This document shows positions 38,334 to 47,514 of a DNA stretch of 64,000 nt, piece after piece. Origin of the DNA: Sphaerobacter sp. (GTDB lineage Bacteria; Chloroflexota; Chloroflexia; Thermomicrobiales; Thermomicrobiaceae). The notes beneath the pieces are model-generated. The model was not told where the DNA came from. It saw nothing but the letters and a program-made list of their open reading frames with translations, and searched no databases. Position numbers and translations under genes: made by a program. Where the stretch lies: the NCBI GenBank assembly GCA_029961075.1, contig JASBVL010000001.1:121124-185123 (forward strand), written 5' to 3'. The stretch's first letter is position 1. The number at the start of each line of letters is the position of its first letter.

Positions 38334-39452
38334 TCACTCGCCTTCATCCGCGACGCACGCTTCAGCCAAGGATTCGATGAAGTCTGGCTTGAGGAAGCTG
38401 ACGTACGGTCCTACCTTGGCGACCTCAGCCCGCAGCGTCGAGAAGCTAATGAACCGACAAACATCGCGCAGCGGCGGCGTCCGACGCGAAAATGTCGGCC
38501 TGTTGACCTCGCTGATCACCTTATCTCGCCGCTCATCTGGCGCAACGAGAAAGAGTTGGATATGGAGGTTAGGTTGCATGGCAAGGAGGTCGGACATGCG
38601 AAGGAGTCCCGAGTAGATGGATGTCGTGCTCTCAATCTCAAACGCCGCCACGATCGCGTCGTGCCGGAGCCAGAGGACATCGATCAGCTCGATCGTGCGA
38701 TTAGTTACCTCGTCGAACTGACGCGGGAGTTCTTTTCGGAGGCGTGGCAGATCGGCGAAGTGGCGGCCGTTCACCACTTTCCCACGGTCGTTCCGCGCGA
38801 CCCAGACATCCAGCCCCATGTCGTTGCCCAGCTTCAGCAGCAGCCACTGGATCTCGTCGTGTGCGGTCGCCTCATGATCGCTCCTCTCCTGTGCTGCCGC
38901 TGGCGCCGCCCCCGCCTCCGGTCCCGGTACGGTGAACGCATCGTTGCCCACGGGTATCGCGCGTGGCTGCCGCCGCCCAGTGCGAGGAACGGGCCACTCA
39001 ACCGGATTTGCCTGTGCTGCCTCGAGCGCGCGGACCACAGCCTCACCATCTTCTGGCTTCCAGCGCGTCGGCGATCCACGGACGTGGCCGCTCCATGCGT
39101 TCGGGTTCACCTGAAAGATCGACAGGGAGCCACGAAGGTTATGAATCGGGACGCCAAACTCCGGATCCAGGGTGATCAGCGGCCGGACGCTCACCCGACA
39201 GGGAAAGACCTCCTCCGCCCAGATCGGGGAGTCGTCGTGATACGGCTCGGACGTGACCTCGAGGACGCCGACAAAGCGCGACGCTTGGGTCAGGTAACAC
39301 AGCAGGTAGTCGCCGGGCCTGATCCGCTGCACGGTCCGCCAGCGCGTCTCGCGGAACCCCGACACGGCGCCGCCAGCGGCACGGAACTCTTGCCAGGTCC
39401 GAGGAGAGAAAAGATTGAGCCAGTAGGTGCGATCGGCCCTCATGTTGCTCAT
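38334..39452 (-). CDS. EVE-domain protein with C-terminal nuclease-like domain
   Basis: The 372-residue protein is a two-domain fusion. Residues about 9-155 match an EVE/PUA-like fold that reads modified bases: YWLNLFSPRTWQEF, VQRIRPGDYLLCYLTQASRFVGVLEV, and SGHVRGSPTRWKPEDGEAVVRAL. Residues about 200-372 look like a PD-(D/E)xK-type nuclease: IELIDVLWLRHDAIVAAFEIESTTSIYSGLLRMSDLL, with Asp, then Glu-x-Glu after it. Such architectures occur in modification-dependent (type IV-like) restriction enzymes. No methylase or partner gene is adjacent. The catalytic residues were assigned by eye. Confidence 0.65.
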   Translation of the reverse strand: MSNMRADRTYWLNLFSPRTWQEFRAAGGAVSGFRETRWRTVQRIRPGDYLLCYLTQASRFVGVLEVTSEPYHDDSPIWAEEVFPCRVSVRPLITLDPEFGVPIHNLRGSLSIFQVNPNAWSGHVRGSPTRWKPEDGEAVVRALEAAQANPVEWPVPRTGRRQPRAIPVGNDAFTVPGPEAGAAPAAAQERSDHEATAHDEIQWLLLKLGNDMGLDVWVARNDRGKVVNGRHFADLPRLRKELPRQFDEVTNRTIELIDVLWLRHDAIVAAFEIESTTSIYSGLLRMSDLLAMQPNLHIQLFLVAPDERRDKVISEVNRPTFSRRTPPLRDVCRFISFSTLRAEVAKVGPYVSFLKPDFIESLAEACVADEGE

Positions 39453-39618
39453 GCGCTCGCGTCCTGAGCGTTAATATACGCCCGTTCTGTCTGCACAGGA
39501 AGAGTCCTCAGCCATGTCAAGCGGCGCTCGCGCGTCGCCAGCGCCATCGACACGACGGTGTCCGGATGCAGGAGCACCACGGACTGATCGCTTGACCGCT
39601 GCGATCGCTGCTGCTCCC

Positions 39619-40491
39619 TCACCCCACCGGCTCGAACGTCGCGACGATCATGCTGTAGTAGGAGGGCGCCTCGTAGCTCAGGAGCTCGCCCCGCATCGGC
39701 GTGTGGGCCATGGCACCGGCGAGCATGAGCGTCTGCCACAGCCCGTCGATGGCGGCGTGCTGCACCTCGTCCTCGGGCAGCGTGATCAGCCGGCCCGGGT
39801 CGTTGTCCCGGAGCGCGGCCACGACCGCGGCATCGACCTTGGCCGCCGCCGGGTGGTAGCCGTAGGGGCCGCTCTCCTTGTGGGTGTGTGCCCAGTCACA
39901 GGATGCGACGAACGCCACCCGACGCCCGCTCTGCGCCGCGGCCTCGGCGACGGCCGTGCCGAACTCGACCATCGTCTCGCGCGGCAGCAGGCGCGACGGC
40001 GCGGCGATGACCACCGGCGGGCCGGCGTCCTCCTCCGGCTCCGGCGCCAGCACGTCGCCGTGCCCGACCAGGTTGCGCCCATGGCCCAGGAACCAGAGCG
40101 GGGTGATCGTGCCCCAGTCGAGCGGGATCACGCTCTGGTCGCGGCGGTTGCCCGCGAAGCTGGCCCGCGCGATGGGAATGCCGCGCGCGGCCGCCCGCTC
40201 GGCGATCAGGTCGGTCATCGGGCCGTCGACCGGGACGTTCAGCTCGACCTGGCGGCCCTCCCAGCGGAGGGTCCCGGCGCCGCGGGCGACGGACGCCAGG
40301 CAGATCGTGTTGTCGACGCGGGTCCCGTGCGGCGTCGCGACGACCAGCACGTCGGGGCGGGCTGCGGCGCAGCGGCGTCCAACCTCCTCCATCGCCGCCC
40401 GGGTCGCGAGCGCGCCTTCGGCGTCGTCGCTCAGATCGGGGATGATCGGGAACCCATGCGGCACCACGCAGGCGAAGACCAACCCGGCCAT
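39619..40491 (-). CDS. LigB-like class III extradiol dioxygenase family protein
   Basis: The 290-residue protein has VVPHGFPIIPDL at the N-terminus and VVATPHGTR, SCDWAHTHKESGPYGYHPAAAKVDAAVV and a C-terminal LSYEAPSYYSMIVATF. It resembles the LigB/Memo-like family, where His and Asp/Glu bind Fe(II) in ring-cleaving dioxygenases. The ATG at 40491 has AAGGAGG 7 bases upstream. It lies downstream of the second hyu pair on the same strand, so it may act in the same catabolic route. Confidence 0.75.
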   Translation of the reverse strand: MAGLVFACVVPHGFPIIPDLSDDAEGALATRAAMEEVGRRCAAARPDVLVVATPHGTRVDNTICLASVARGAGTLRWEGRQVELNVPVDGPMTDLIAERAAARGIPIARASFAGNRRDQSVIPLDWGTITPLWFLGHGRNLVGHGDVLAPEPEEDAGPPVVIAAPSRLLPRETMVEFGTAVAEAAAQSGRRVAFVASCDWAHTHKESGPYGYHPAAAKVDAAVVAALRDNDPGRLITLPEDEVQHAAIDGLWQTLMLAGAMAHTPMRGELLSYEAPSYYSMIVATFEPVG

Positions 40492-40904
40492 GCGCTTGTC
40501 CTCCTTCTCGGCACGGTTCTCGTATGCGATCGTGCGGCCAGTATTCCGCGTGCCCGGAGGGCCGTCAACGGGTGGAGTCAGCCCGGGTACGGCCGCCGTC
40601 GTCCGACGTGGTGACGTGGGCATCCAGGGTTCGCGAAGAGATCCTTCGCTCCTCCCAGGATGACCCATCGCCGCTCGGGGCGGGGCTTATCGAACGGAGT
40701 ACCGCCCGCCGTGATCGTCGAGGGGAACGCGGGAGGGCACAAGGCCCTCCCCTACCGGACAGGCCACGTGACGGGCGGCTCCGCGCGGCACACGGCTCTC
40801 CCCTCCCCCGCTACTCCTCGCCGCCGCTGGAAGGGAAGGGCACGGGACGGGGGCCGGCCGGGAGGCCGGCGCTCCCGCAGGCGCCCCGGCTGGCGACGAT
40901 GCGG
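40492..40904. repeat. gap with one copy of the dispersed repeat
   Basis: A copy of the inverted-end repeat spans about 40668-40760. It begins with GCTCGGGGCGGGGC and carries CGGAGTACCGCCCGCCGTG; CACAAGGCCCTCCCCTACCG follows near the right end. This separates the LigB-like gene from hyuB. No gene is seen in the remainder. Confidence 0.6.
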
Positions 40905-42557
40905 CTAGGAGCCGACCGCGGCACCCGTCGGCGTCACCAGCCCCGCGCGGATGTCGGCCTCGACCAGGTCCGGGTCGCGCCGCTCGGGCGGGCCGTAGCC
41001 GGCCCCGCCGGGGATGTGCAGCACCAGGCGATCATCCGGCCCGGCGAAGGTGATCTGCCCGCCGCCCAGCTCGTCCGGCGTCAGGAGCCGCCCATTGACC
41101 CAGATCTCGGCCCGCGGGCCGTCCTCGCCGCCGTTCAGCCCCCGCGGCGGGTAGTGGAGCCGGTCCGGGTCGATGAAGAAGGAGACGGGCAGCGGGTAGC
41201 CCGGGAGGACGCCGAGCTCGAGCCGGTGGCCGAAGGCACCGCGCCACTGCCCCCGGCCGGCGGAGTCCGGGCGCAGCGCGCGGGTGTGCACCAGCACCGG
41301 CGCGCGGACCTCGAAGACCTCGACCGGCACGTTGCGCGCGCTGCTCGGGAAGCAGTTTCGCCCGATGCCGTCGCGGCCGCGGCTGGCGCCCCGGCCCCCC
41401 GCGACGAAGAAGTGGGCGTTGTAGAACCGGCCGTCCGGCTCGCGGCCGTAGACGTGCACCGAGTTCATCAGCCCGTTGCCGGCCTGCACCCGATCCGGCA
41501 GCGCGGGCTCCAGGGCGCCGAAGATCAGCTCATGGATATGCCAGCCGGTCCGGGTGCGGGAGCCGACCGAGGCCGGCACCCGGCAGTTGAGGATCGAGCC
41601 CTCCGGGGCGGTGATGGTGAACGGGCGGAACGTGCCCTCGTTGGCCGGGACGTTGGGCGAGAGGAGGCACTTGAGCGGGTAGACCGTGTGCGCCTGGGTG
41701 TAGGTCAGCGTGCAGTTGATCCCGCCGCGGTCGCGCTCCGGGTCGCTGCCGGTGTAGTCGACGGCGACCTCGTCGCCACGCACGGTGATCCGGCAGCGCA
41801 GCCGCACCGGCTCGTCCAGCCCGTCGGCCCACACCTCGTGCTCGTAGTCGCCGTCGGGGAGGGCGCGGATCGCCTCGCGCATCGCCCGCTCAGAGTGCGC
41901 CTGAATCGCGTGGGCGACCGCGGTCAGATCGGGCAGCCCGTATTCCTCCAGGAAGGCGACGACGCGCTGCGCGCCGAGGTCGTTGGCGGTGAGGGTGGCC
42001 TCGATGTCGGTGAGCACCATGTCGGGGGTGCGAACGTTCTCGCGGATGAAGGCCCAGGCCGTCTCATTCAGCGCACCGGCGTCGTAGAGCTTGAGGAGGG
42101 GGATGCGCAGGCCCTCCTCGTAGATGTCGCGCACGGTGCGGCGGGCGAGCGCGCCGCCGATGCTGGAGGTATGGGCGACGGTCACGGCGAAGGCAACGAC
42201 CCGGCCGCGGTGGAAGACCGGGGTGATGGTCGCGATGTCGTCCAGGTGCCCGGCGCACAGCCAGGGGTCGTTCGTGACGAAGACGTCGCCGGGCCGCATC
42301 GTCTCGATCGGGTGGCGCGCGATGACGGCGCGCGTCACCGTCGGCATGACGATGTTGAACACCGGCATGCTGCGGTTGGAGTGCGCCACCGAGTGGCCCT
42401 CGGCGTCGAGGATCTCACAGCCGAAGTCCTGCGCCGCGCCGATGATGGTCGACACGGCGGTCCGCAGCACGGTGGTCCACATGTCATCCGCGATGCCGAT
42501 CAGCCGGCTCCACATGATCTCCAGGCTAATCGGGTCGAAGGTGGCTTGGCCGCTCAT
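40905..42557 (-). CDS. hyuB: hydantoinase B/oxoprolinase family protein (second copy)
   Basis: This 550-residue HyuB-type subunit begins DPISLEIMWSRLIGIADDM and has GDVFVTNDPWLCAGHLDDI and a Gly-rich C-terminal GPDDRLVLHIPGGAGYGPP. It overlaps hyuA as ATGA (42557-42554). It is clearly only a distant relative of the HyuB at 2.2 kb, so the substrates probably differ. Confidence 0.9.
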   Translation of the reverse strand: MSGQATFDPISLEIMWSRLIGIADDMWTTVLRTAVSTIIGAAQDFGCEILDAEGHSVAHSNRSMPVFNIVMPTVTRAVIARHPIETMRPGDVFVTNDPWLCAGHLDDIATITPVFHRGRVVAFAVTVAHTSSIGGALARRTVRDIYEEGLRIPLLKLYDAGALNETAWAFIRENVRTPDMVLTDIEATLTANDLGAQRVVAFLEEYGLPDLTAVAHAIQAHSERAMREAIRALPDGDYEHEVWADGLDEPVRLRCRITVRGDEVAVDYTGSDPERDRGGINCTLTYTQAHTVYPLKCLLSPNVPANEGTFRPFTITAPEGSILNCRVPASVGSRTRTGWHIHELIFGALEPALPDRVQAGNGLMNSVHVYGREPDGRFYNAHFFVAGGRGASRGRDGIGRNCFPSSARNVPVEVFEVRAPVLVHTRALRPDSAGRGQWRGAFGHRLELGVLPGYPLPVSFFIDPDRLHYPPRGLNGGEDGPRAEIWVNGRLLTPDELGGGQITFAGPDDRLVLHIPGGAGYGPPERRDPDLVEADIRAGLVTPTGAAVGS

Positions 42558-44656
42558 CGCGCCCCCTCATCCTCCCTGCGCTCCAGGAGCACGTTGCGGT
42601 AGCCGTCGATCGTGGCGCGCCACGCGGGCGGCACCACGATGGTCGCCTCGCGCTCCTCGACGATGCACGGGCCGGCGAGCCGGGCACCCGGCTCCAGCCG
42701 GTAGCGGTCGTAGACCGGGCAGGGGCGATAGCCCGGCTCCGGGCGGGGGAAGTAGGCCGGCCGCTCGCCCTTCAGGGCGACCTGCGGGTCACGCTCCCGG
42801 CACGGCTCGCTCGCCAGCGTGAAGGCCGGGCGCGGCAACTCGGCGATCAGGTGCCAGTTGAGCACCTCGATCCCCAGCCCGCTCGGCGCCCGGCCATAGG
42901 CCGCGGTGTAGCCGGCCCGGAAGGCCGCCTCGATCGCGCCGACCCCCTCGGGGCCGAGCGCGTCGGCCGGCAGGTCGACCCGCAGCTCGTGGTACTGCCC
43001 GGCGAAGCGCATGTCCGCCGCGAGGCGATAGGTGACGGCGCCGCCGGCGCCGGCGAAGGCGCGCGCCGCCTCCGCCCGCATCTCGTCGTAGAGCGCATGC
43101 ACCAGCGCCCAGTCGCACTGATCGAGCAGCGCGATATGCGAGCGAACGAACGGGAGGGCCATCGGGGCCGTGAGCGCGCCGATGGCCGATCCGACACCGG
43201 CGCCGAACGGGATGATCACCTGGCGAATCCCGAGGATGTCCGCGACCGCCGCCGCGTGGGCCGGGCCGGCGCCGCCGAAGGCGACCACGGCGACGCTGCG
43301 CGGGTCGCGGTTGCGCTCGATCAGGTGGGTCCGGGCCGCCTGCGCCATGTTCTCGTTCACGATGGCGTGGATGCCCCAGGCCGCGGCCGTCGGGTCCAGC
43401 CCCAGCTTCTCGGCGAGGCGCCCCGCGATGGCGGCGCGTGCCCGCTCCGGCTGGAGCGCCAGCCGGCCGCCGAGGAAGTAGCCGGGGTCGAGGTAGCCGA
43501 GCACGACGTTGGCGTCGGTGACCGTCGGCTCGGTGCCGCCCAAGCCGTAGCAGGCCGGACCGGGCTTCGAGCCCGCGCTCTGCGGCCCCACCTGCATCAG
43601 GCCGAGGTTGTTGACGTGGGCGATGCTGCCGCCCCCGGCCCCGATCTCGATCAGGTCGACCGTCGGCGCCATAATCGGCAGCCCGCTGCCCGGCTTGAAG
43701 CGGTGCACGCGGTCCGCCTCCAGCATCCGGGCCACCGCCGGCGCGCCATCCTCGATCAGGCACGCCTTGGCGGTCGTGCCCCCCATGTCGAGCGAGAGGA
43801 CGTGCGCGTGCCCGGCCAGCCGTCCGTAGTAGCCCGCAGCGAAGGCGCCCGCCGCCGGCCCGGACTCCAGCAGCCGGATGGGGAAGTCCATGGCGGCCTC
43901 GACCGTCGTGATCCCGCCCGAGGAGAGCATCATGTAGAGCTCTCGCTCGAAGCCCAGCGCGCGGAGCTGCGCGACCAGGTCGGCGAGGTACCGCCGCAGA
44001 AGCGGCTTGACGTAGGCGTCCGCGACCACGGTGGACGTGCGCTCGTACTCGCCGATCAGCGGGGCCACGCGGGACGACAGCGAGACGCTGATCTCCGGGC
44101 ACATCTCGGCGACGATCTCCGCCAACCGCCGCTCGTGCGTCGGGTTGCGATAGGCGTGGATGAGCGAGACCGCGATCGACTCGACGCCCTCGGCCGCCAG
44201 CTCCGCCACCAGCGCGCGCGCCGCGGCCTCGTCCAGCGGCCGCAGCACCGCGCCGTCGCGGGTGACACGCTCGTCCACCTCGCGGCGCAGCTCGCGCGGC
44301 ACGAGCGGCGCCGGGTAGGGCGCGAAGAGATCGTAGATGTCGTAGAGCTGCTCGATGCCGATCTCGAGCACGTCGCGGAACCCGCGGGTGGTGATGAGCG
44401 CGGTGCGGACCCCGCGGCGCTCGACGATCGCGTTGGTGACGATGGTCGTGCTGTGGACCGCGTGGTCGACGTCGGCCGAGGTCGCGCCGACCATCGCCAG
44501 GATCTCACGCCAGCCCGCCACGACGGCGCGAGCCGGCCGCTCGGCGTCGGTCAGCACCTTGTGGAATGCCGCAGGCGCGCCCGACGCCTGATCGAACAGG
44601 ACGAAATCGGTGAACGTCCCCCCGACGTCCACGCTGATGGCGTAGCGCTTCCTCAC
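42554..44656 (-). CDS. hyuA: hydantoinase A/oxoprolinase family protein (second copy)
   Basis: The 700-residue HyuA subunit has the ATPase motif VDVGGTFTDFVLFDQ near the N-terminus, LSLDMGGTTAKACLIEDG, EIGAGGGSIAHVNNLGLMQVGPQSAGS and AFGGAGPAHAAAVADILG. It starts with GTG at 44656; GGAGGAGG lies about 11 bases upstream. Together with hyuB it would hydrolyse a cyclic amide with ATP. The divergent MBL hydrolase at 44.8 kb shares its promoter region. Confidence 0.9.
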   Translation of the reverse strand: MRKRYAISVDVGGTFTDFVLFDQASGAPAAFHKVLTDAERPARAVVAGWREILAMVGATSADVDHAVHSTTIVTNAIVERRGVRTALITTRGFRDVLEIGIEQLYDIYDLFAPYPAPLVPRELRREVDERVTRDGAVLRPLDEAAARALVAELAAEGVESIAVSLIHAYRNPTHERRLAEIVAEMCPEISVSLSSRVAPLIGEYERTSTVVADAYVKPLLRRYLADLVAQLRALGFERELYMMLSSGGITTVEAAMDFPIRLLESGPAAGAFAAGYYGRLAGHAHVLSLDMGGTTAKACLIEDGAPAVARMLEADRVHRFKPGSGLPIMAPTVDLIEIGAGGGSIAHVNNLGLMQVGPQSAGSKPGPACYGLGGTEPTVTDANVVLGYLDPGYFLGGRLALQPERARAAIAGRLAEKLGLDPTAAAWGIHAIVNENMAQAARTHLIERNRDPRSVAVVAFGGAGPAHAAAVADILGIRQVIIPFGAGVGSAIGALTAPMALPFVRSHIALLDQCDWALVHALYDEMRAEAARAFAGAGGAVTYRLAADMRFAGQYHELRVDLPADALGPEGVGAIEAAFRAGYTAAYGRAPSGLGIEVLNWHLIAELPRPAFTLASEPCRERDPQVALKGERPAYFPRPEPGYRPCPVYDRYRLEPGARLAGPCIVEEREATIVVPPAWRATIDGYRNVLLERREDEGAR

Positions 44657-44809
44657 CGGACCTGGACCTCCTCCAGACGCCTGTCGGCGGCGCCGGCGCG
44701 CGCCGCCCCGCGCGGCATCATACCGTGACCCGGCCCCTTGTGAATGGGCCGGATCTCCCGTAGGCTCCGGGCGGAGGCGGTGTCAGGGACGCGTGAGAGG
44801 AGTCGAGCC

Positions 44810-45679
44810 ATGACCGAGCCCATCCATCGCTTCACCGTCGGTTCGATCACCTGCACCCTCGTCAGCGACGGCGGTGCGGCATACCCGGCCGCGTGGGTAT
44901 TCGCCGGGGCGCCCGACGCGGAGCGGGAGCGGGAGCTGGCCGGGCGCGGCATCCCCGCGGACGTCCCCTCGCGGCTCAACTGCCTGCTGATCGAGACCGG
45001 CGGCCAGCGGATCCTGGTGGACACCGGCATGGGAGGTTTCGTGCCCACGACCGGGAAGCTGCCGGAGAGCCTGCGCGCGGCGGGCTACGGGCCCGGCGAC
45101 ATCGACACGGTGATCATCAGCCACGGGCACCCCGACCACATCGGCGGCAACGTCGACGCCGCGGGGCGGCCCGCCTTCCCGAACGCCCGTTATGTCATGT
45201 GGGAGGACGAGTGGCGCTTCTGGACCGACGAGACGGTCCTCGCCCGGCTGGAGGCCGGGTCGATCTACGGCCTGGGCCCGCTCGAGAGCCAGATGGCCGA
45301 CTTCGCCCGGCGGCATCTCGGCCCGATCGCGGGCCGGCTCGACCTCATCAACCGGGCGGGGGAGATCGCACCCGGCATCGAGGCGATCCCGGCGCCGGGG
45401 CACACCCCCCATCACCTGGCCCTCGCGATCTCCTCCGGCGACGAGCGGCTGCTGCTCCCGGTGGACGTGGCGCTCAACCCGCTCCACCTCGAGCGGCCCA
45501 CGTGGTGGCCGGCGTTCGATCAGGACCGGGAGCAGGCGCTGGCCACGCGACGGCGCATCCTCGCGGAGGCGGCCGCGGACGACGCGCTGGTGTTCTTCTA
45601 CCACTTCCCCGCCCCGGCCCTCGGGCGGGTGATCGCCCACGGCGACGGCTGGCGCTGGGAGCCGGACACGACGCGCTAG
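44810..45679 (+). CDS. metallo-beta-lactamase fold hydrolase
   Basis: The 289-residue protein has the MBL metal-binding motif SHGHPDHIGG, then HTPHH, and a downstream Asp region (LLLPVDVAL). The N-terminal LIETGGQRILVDTGMG strand pair is typical. It belongs to the lactonase/quorum-quenching-like or general MBL group; the substrate is unknown. It has GAGAGGAG ahead of the ATG and lies divergent from hyuA, which would suit a lactone or thioester-type step in the same route. Confidence 0.8.
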   Translation: MTEPIHRFTVGSITCTLVSDGGAAYPAAWVFAGAPDAERERELAGRGIPADVPSRLNCLLIETGGQRILVDTGMGGFVPTTGKLPESLRAAGYGPGDIDTVIISHGHPDHIGGNVDAAGRPAFPNARYVMWEDEWRFWTDETVLARLEAGSIYGLGPLESQMADFARRHLGPIAGRLDLINRAGEIAPGIEAIPAPGHTPHHLALAISSGDERLLLPVDVALNPLHLERPTWWPAFDQDREQALATRRRILAEAAADDALVFFYHFPAPALGRVIAHGDGWRWEPDTTR

Positions 45680-45792
45680 CCTCCCGGGGTCGTTCGACCT
45701 GGGCCGCGCGGTCGCCCGCCACCCCGGCGTGGGCTGTGTAACACTTGGGTCGGGCACGGCCCGCGCGACGGTCGGAGGGGAGGAGCGCATCG

Positions 45793-46233
45793 GTGACGGC
45801 CCGGCTCGGCCAGATCCTCGGCGCGGCGGGGTACCTCGCCGCGATCGGCTACGCCTACCTCGCGATCGGCTTCCCGAACAGCTACGAGATCACCCGGCTC
45901 AGCATGCAGCTTCACCTCTTCGCGCTCGGGTTGCTGCTCGCGCTGGTGATCCGCTCGTTCCGGGCCGTGGTGCTCGTGCCCGCCGCCGTCATCTTCGCGA
46001 TGGTCGCCGCCGGCATCAGGGACGGGGTGATCTCCGACGCCCGGCAACTCGTCGCCGCCACCGCCACGACCGAGATCTTCCTCTTCGGCGCCATCGCGCT
46101 CGGCACCTTCGTTGGCACCGCGCTCCCTCGGCTCGTGCGGCGCATCGGGCGCACGCGGGCCAGGCCGGAGCCCCCGGCGGCGCTCCCGCCCCAGTCGCCG
46201 TCCGAGGAGCCCGAGCCGCTCGACCCCGCGTGA
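45793..46233 (+). CDS. small integral membrane protein of unknown function
   Basis: The 146-residue protein has about four hydrophobic helices and a Pro/Glu-rich cytoplasmic tail (PPAALPPQSPSEEPEPLDPA). I do not recognise the family. It starts with GTG, preceded by GGAGGGGAGGAG 8 bases upstream. It stands alone between the MBL gene and the cold-shock gene. Confidence 0.65.
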   Translation: MTARLGQILGAAGYLAAIGYAYLAIGFPNSYEITRLSMQLHLFALGLLLALVIRSFRAVVLVPAAVIFAMVAAGIRDGVISDARQLVAATATTEIFLFGAIALGTFVGTALPRLVRRIGRTRARPEPPAALPPQSPSEEPEPLDPA

Positions 46234-46457
46234 CCGCACGCGCCGCCGCTCGTCCCGGCCGAGCGGCGATCGATCCCGCCAGCTATTGGCGACCACCCCG
46301 CCCCCTGGATCGGGTGGCGCGAAATATGCGTGACCTACAGTGGACCGCCCCGTGGCGCTGGTGGCACCCACCTTGCTGCGGTACCGCTGTCTGACTCATC
46401 CATCGGGCGCTCCCAGATGGCGATGCCCGGGAAGCGCAAAACGTATAGGAGCACCGC

Positions 46458-46691
46458 ATGACGACCGGTACGGTCAAATGGTACGACCCGGAGAAGGGGT
46501 ACGGCTTCATCGCGCGTGACGACGGCGATGCGGATCTCTTCGTCCACCGAACCGCCATCATGGGAAGCGAGTTGAACGAGGGCGACCGCGTCGAGTTCGA
46601 GGTCGGCTCGAGCCCCAAGGGGCCCCGGGCAGAGAATGTCCAGGTGACGGAGCCGAACCTCAACCCGCCGCGCCGCCGGCGCTTCTCGTAG
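46458..46691 (+). CDS. csp: cold-shock-domain protein
   Basis: The 77-residue protein has the classical nucleic-acid-binding motifs: GTVKWYDPEKGYGFI (RNP1 KGYGFI) and DLFVH (RNP2). Its tail NPPRRRRFS is basic. It binds single-stranded RNA and DNA and acts as an RNA chaperone. The region in front, 46234-46457, contains a long GC-rich leader and no gene. Csp genes often have long 5' leaders, and the same may be true here. Confidence 0.95.
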   Translation: MTTGTVKWYDPEKGYGFIARDDGDADLFVHRTAIMGSELNEGDRVEFEVGSSPKGPRAENVQVTEPNLNPPRRRRFS

Positions 46692-46721
46692 CGCACTCGC
46701 ACTGAGTTTCCCGTGAACGCA

Positions 46722-46791
46722 CCCCTCACCCCTGGCCCCCGGCGTGGATTCGCGTCGCTCGCGGCATGCCGGGAGGGCCCGAGGTGAGGGG
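46722..46791. repeat. palindromic repeat (short relative of 10934-11073)
   Basis: The ends CCCCTCACC and GGTGAGGGG are inverted, and inner segments (CTGGCCCCCGG and CCGGGAGGGCCC) can also pair. It follows the csp gene and may serve as its terminator. The region from 46792 to 47065 has no convincing gene. Confidence 0.55.
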
Positions 46792-47065
46792 CTGTCTGCC
46801 GCTCTGCACCCGCGGACGGAGAGCGCCCTGTCGCGGCGCGCAGGGTCGGTCAGCCGGCTGACGGAGCCGTCCGCCCCGCGGGCCCCACGGCCGGTATCCC
46901 CGCGCTCGCCCGCGGCGATGCCCCGAGTACGAGCCGACGGCCGGAATGCGATCCGCGCTGGCTTCGGTCGGGCCTGCCGCGCGGCCGGAGCAGGCACCGC
47001 CGGCCGCCCACGTCCGCCGTGGCGCCCGATGTCCTTGCCCGGGGGATCAGCTCGCAGCGGTGGAC

Positions 47066-47179
47066 CTAGTGGACCGCGTTCGCGATGAGGAAGATGATCG
47101 CCGCCAGCGAGACGACCGCGCCGATGGCGAAGAAGATGATCACGTAGGGCATCAGCCCCATCAGGTTGCGCAGCATCAT
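47066..47179 (-). CDS. 37-residue single-helix membrane protein
   Basis: A very short gene encodes MMLRNLMGLMPY followed by a long hydrophobic helix (about residues 13-34, ending ANAVH). A strong ribosome binding site, GGGAGGAG, is 7 bases upstream of the ATG. The sequence composition is that of a genuine small membrane protein. Function is unknown. Its divergent neighbour is the LLM oxidoreductase. Confidence 0.65.
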   Translation of the reverse strand: MMLRNLMGLMPYVIIFFAIGAVVSLAAIIFLIANAVH

Positions 47180-47514
47180 CCGTCTCCTCCCGATTCCGGG
47201 TGCGCCGCCCCCCCCATCGCGCACCGGCTCCATTGTCGCACGCCAGCCGCATCCTCGGCCACCGCCGCCCGGGCGGCGGTTAAGCTACGATGGAGCAAGG
47301 CACCGGTGACCCAGGGCGTGAGGGGCCGCCGCGGCGCGGCCATGGCAGACGCGACGGACAGTAGCCGGGACGGGTGAGCACCCGCGGGCGTGGCGGCCGC
47401 GCATCGCGGCCATACGCCCGATTCCTGCGGCTGGCCCGTCACCCCGCGCTGGACGATGGACCGCTGTGCCCGCGCTGGCCCCTGGCACAGGTTCGACGCG
47501 AAGAGAGGTGAGCG
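47180..47514. other. divergent intergenic region, weak promoter candidate
   Basis: About 335 bases lie between the small membrane protein and the LLM gene. GGCGGTTAAGCTACGATGG at about 47274-47292 contains a TACGAT -10-like box, as in the aroF promoter, but no matching -35. A small GC-rich hairpin (CCGCCCGGGCGG) is just before it. Confidence 0.35.

Noticed and set aside
40524..42602. A 692-codon plus-strand frame opposite the second hyuB
   Set aside because: Same pattern of a shadow frame opposite a genuine gene; no start signal or domain.
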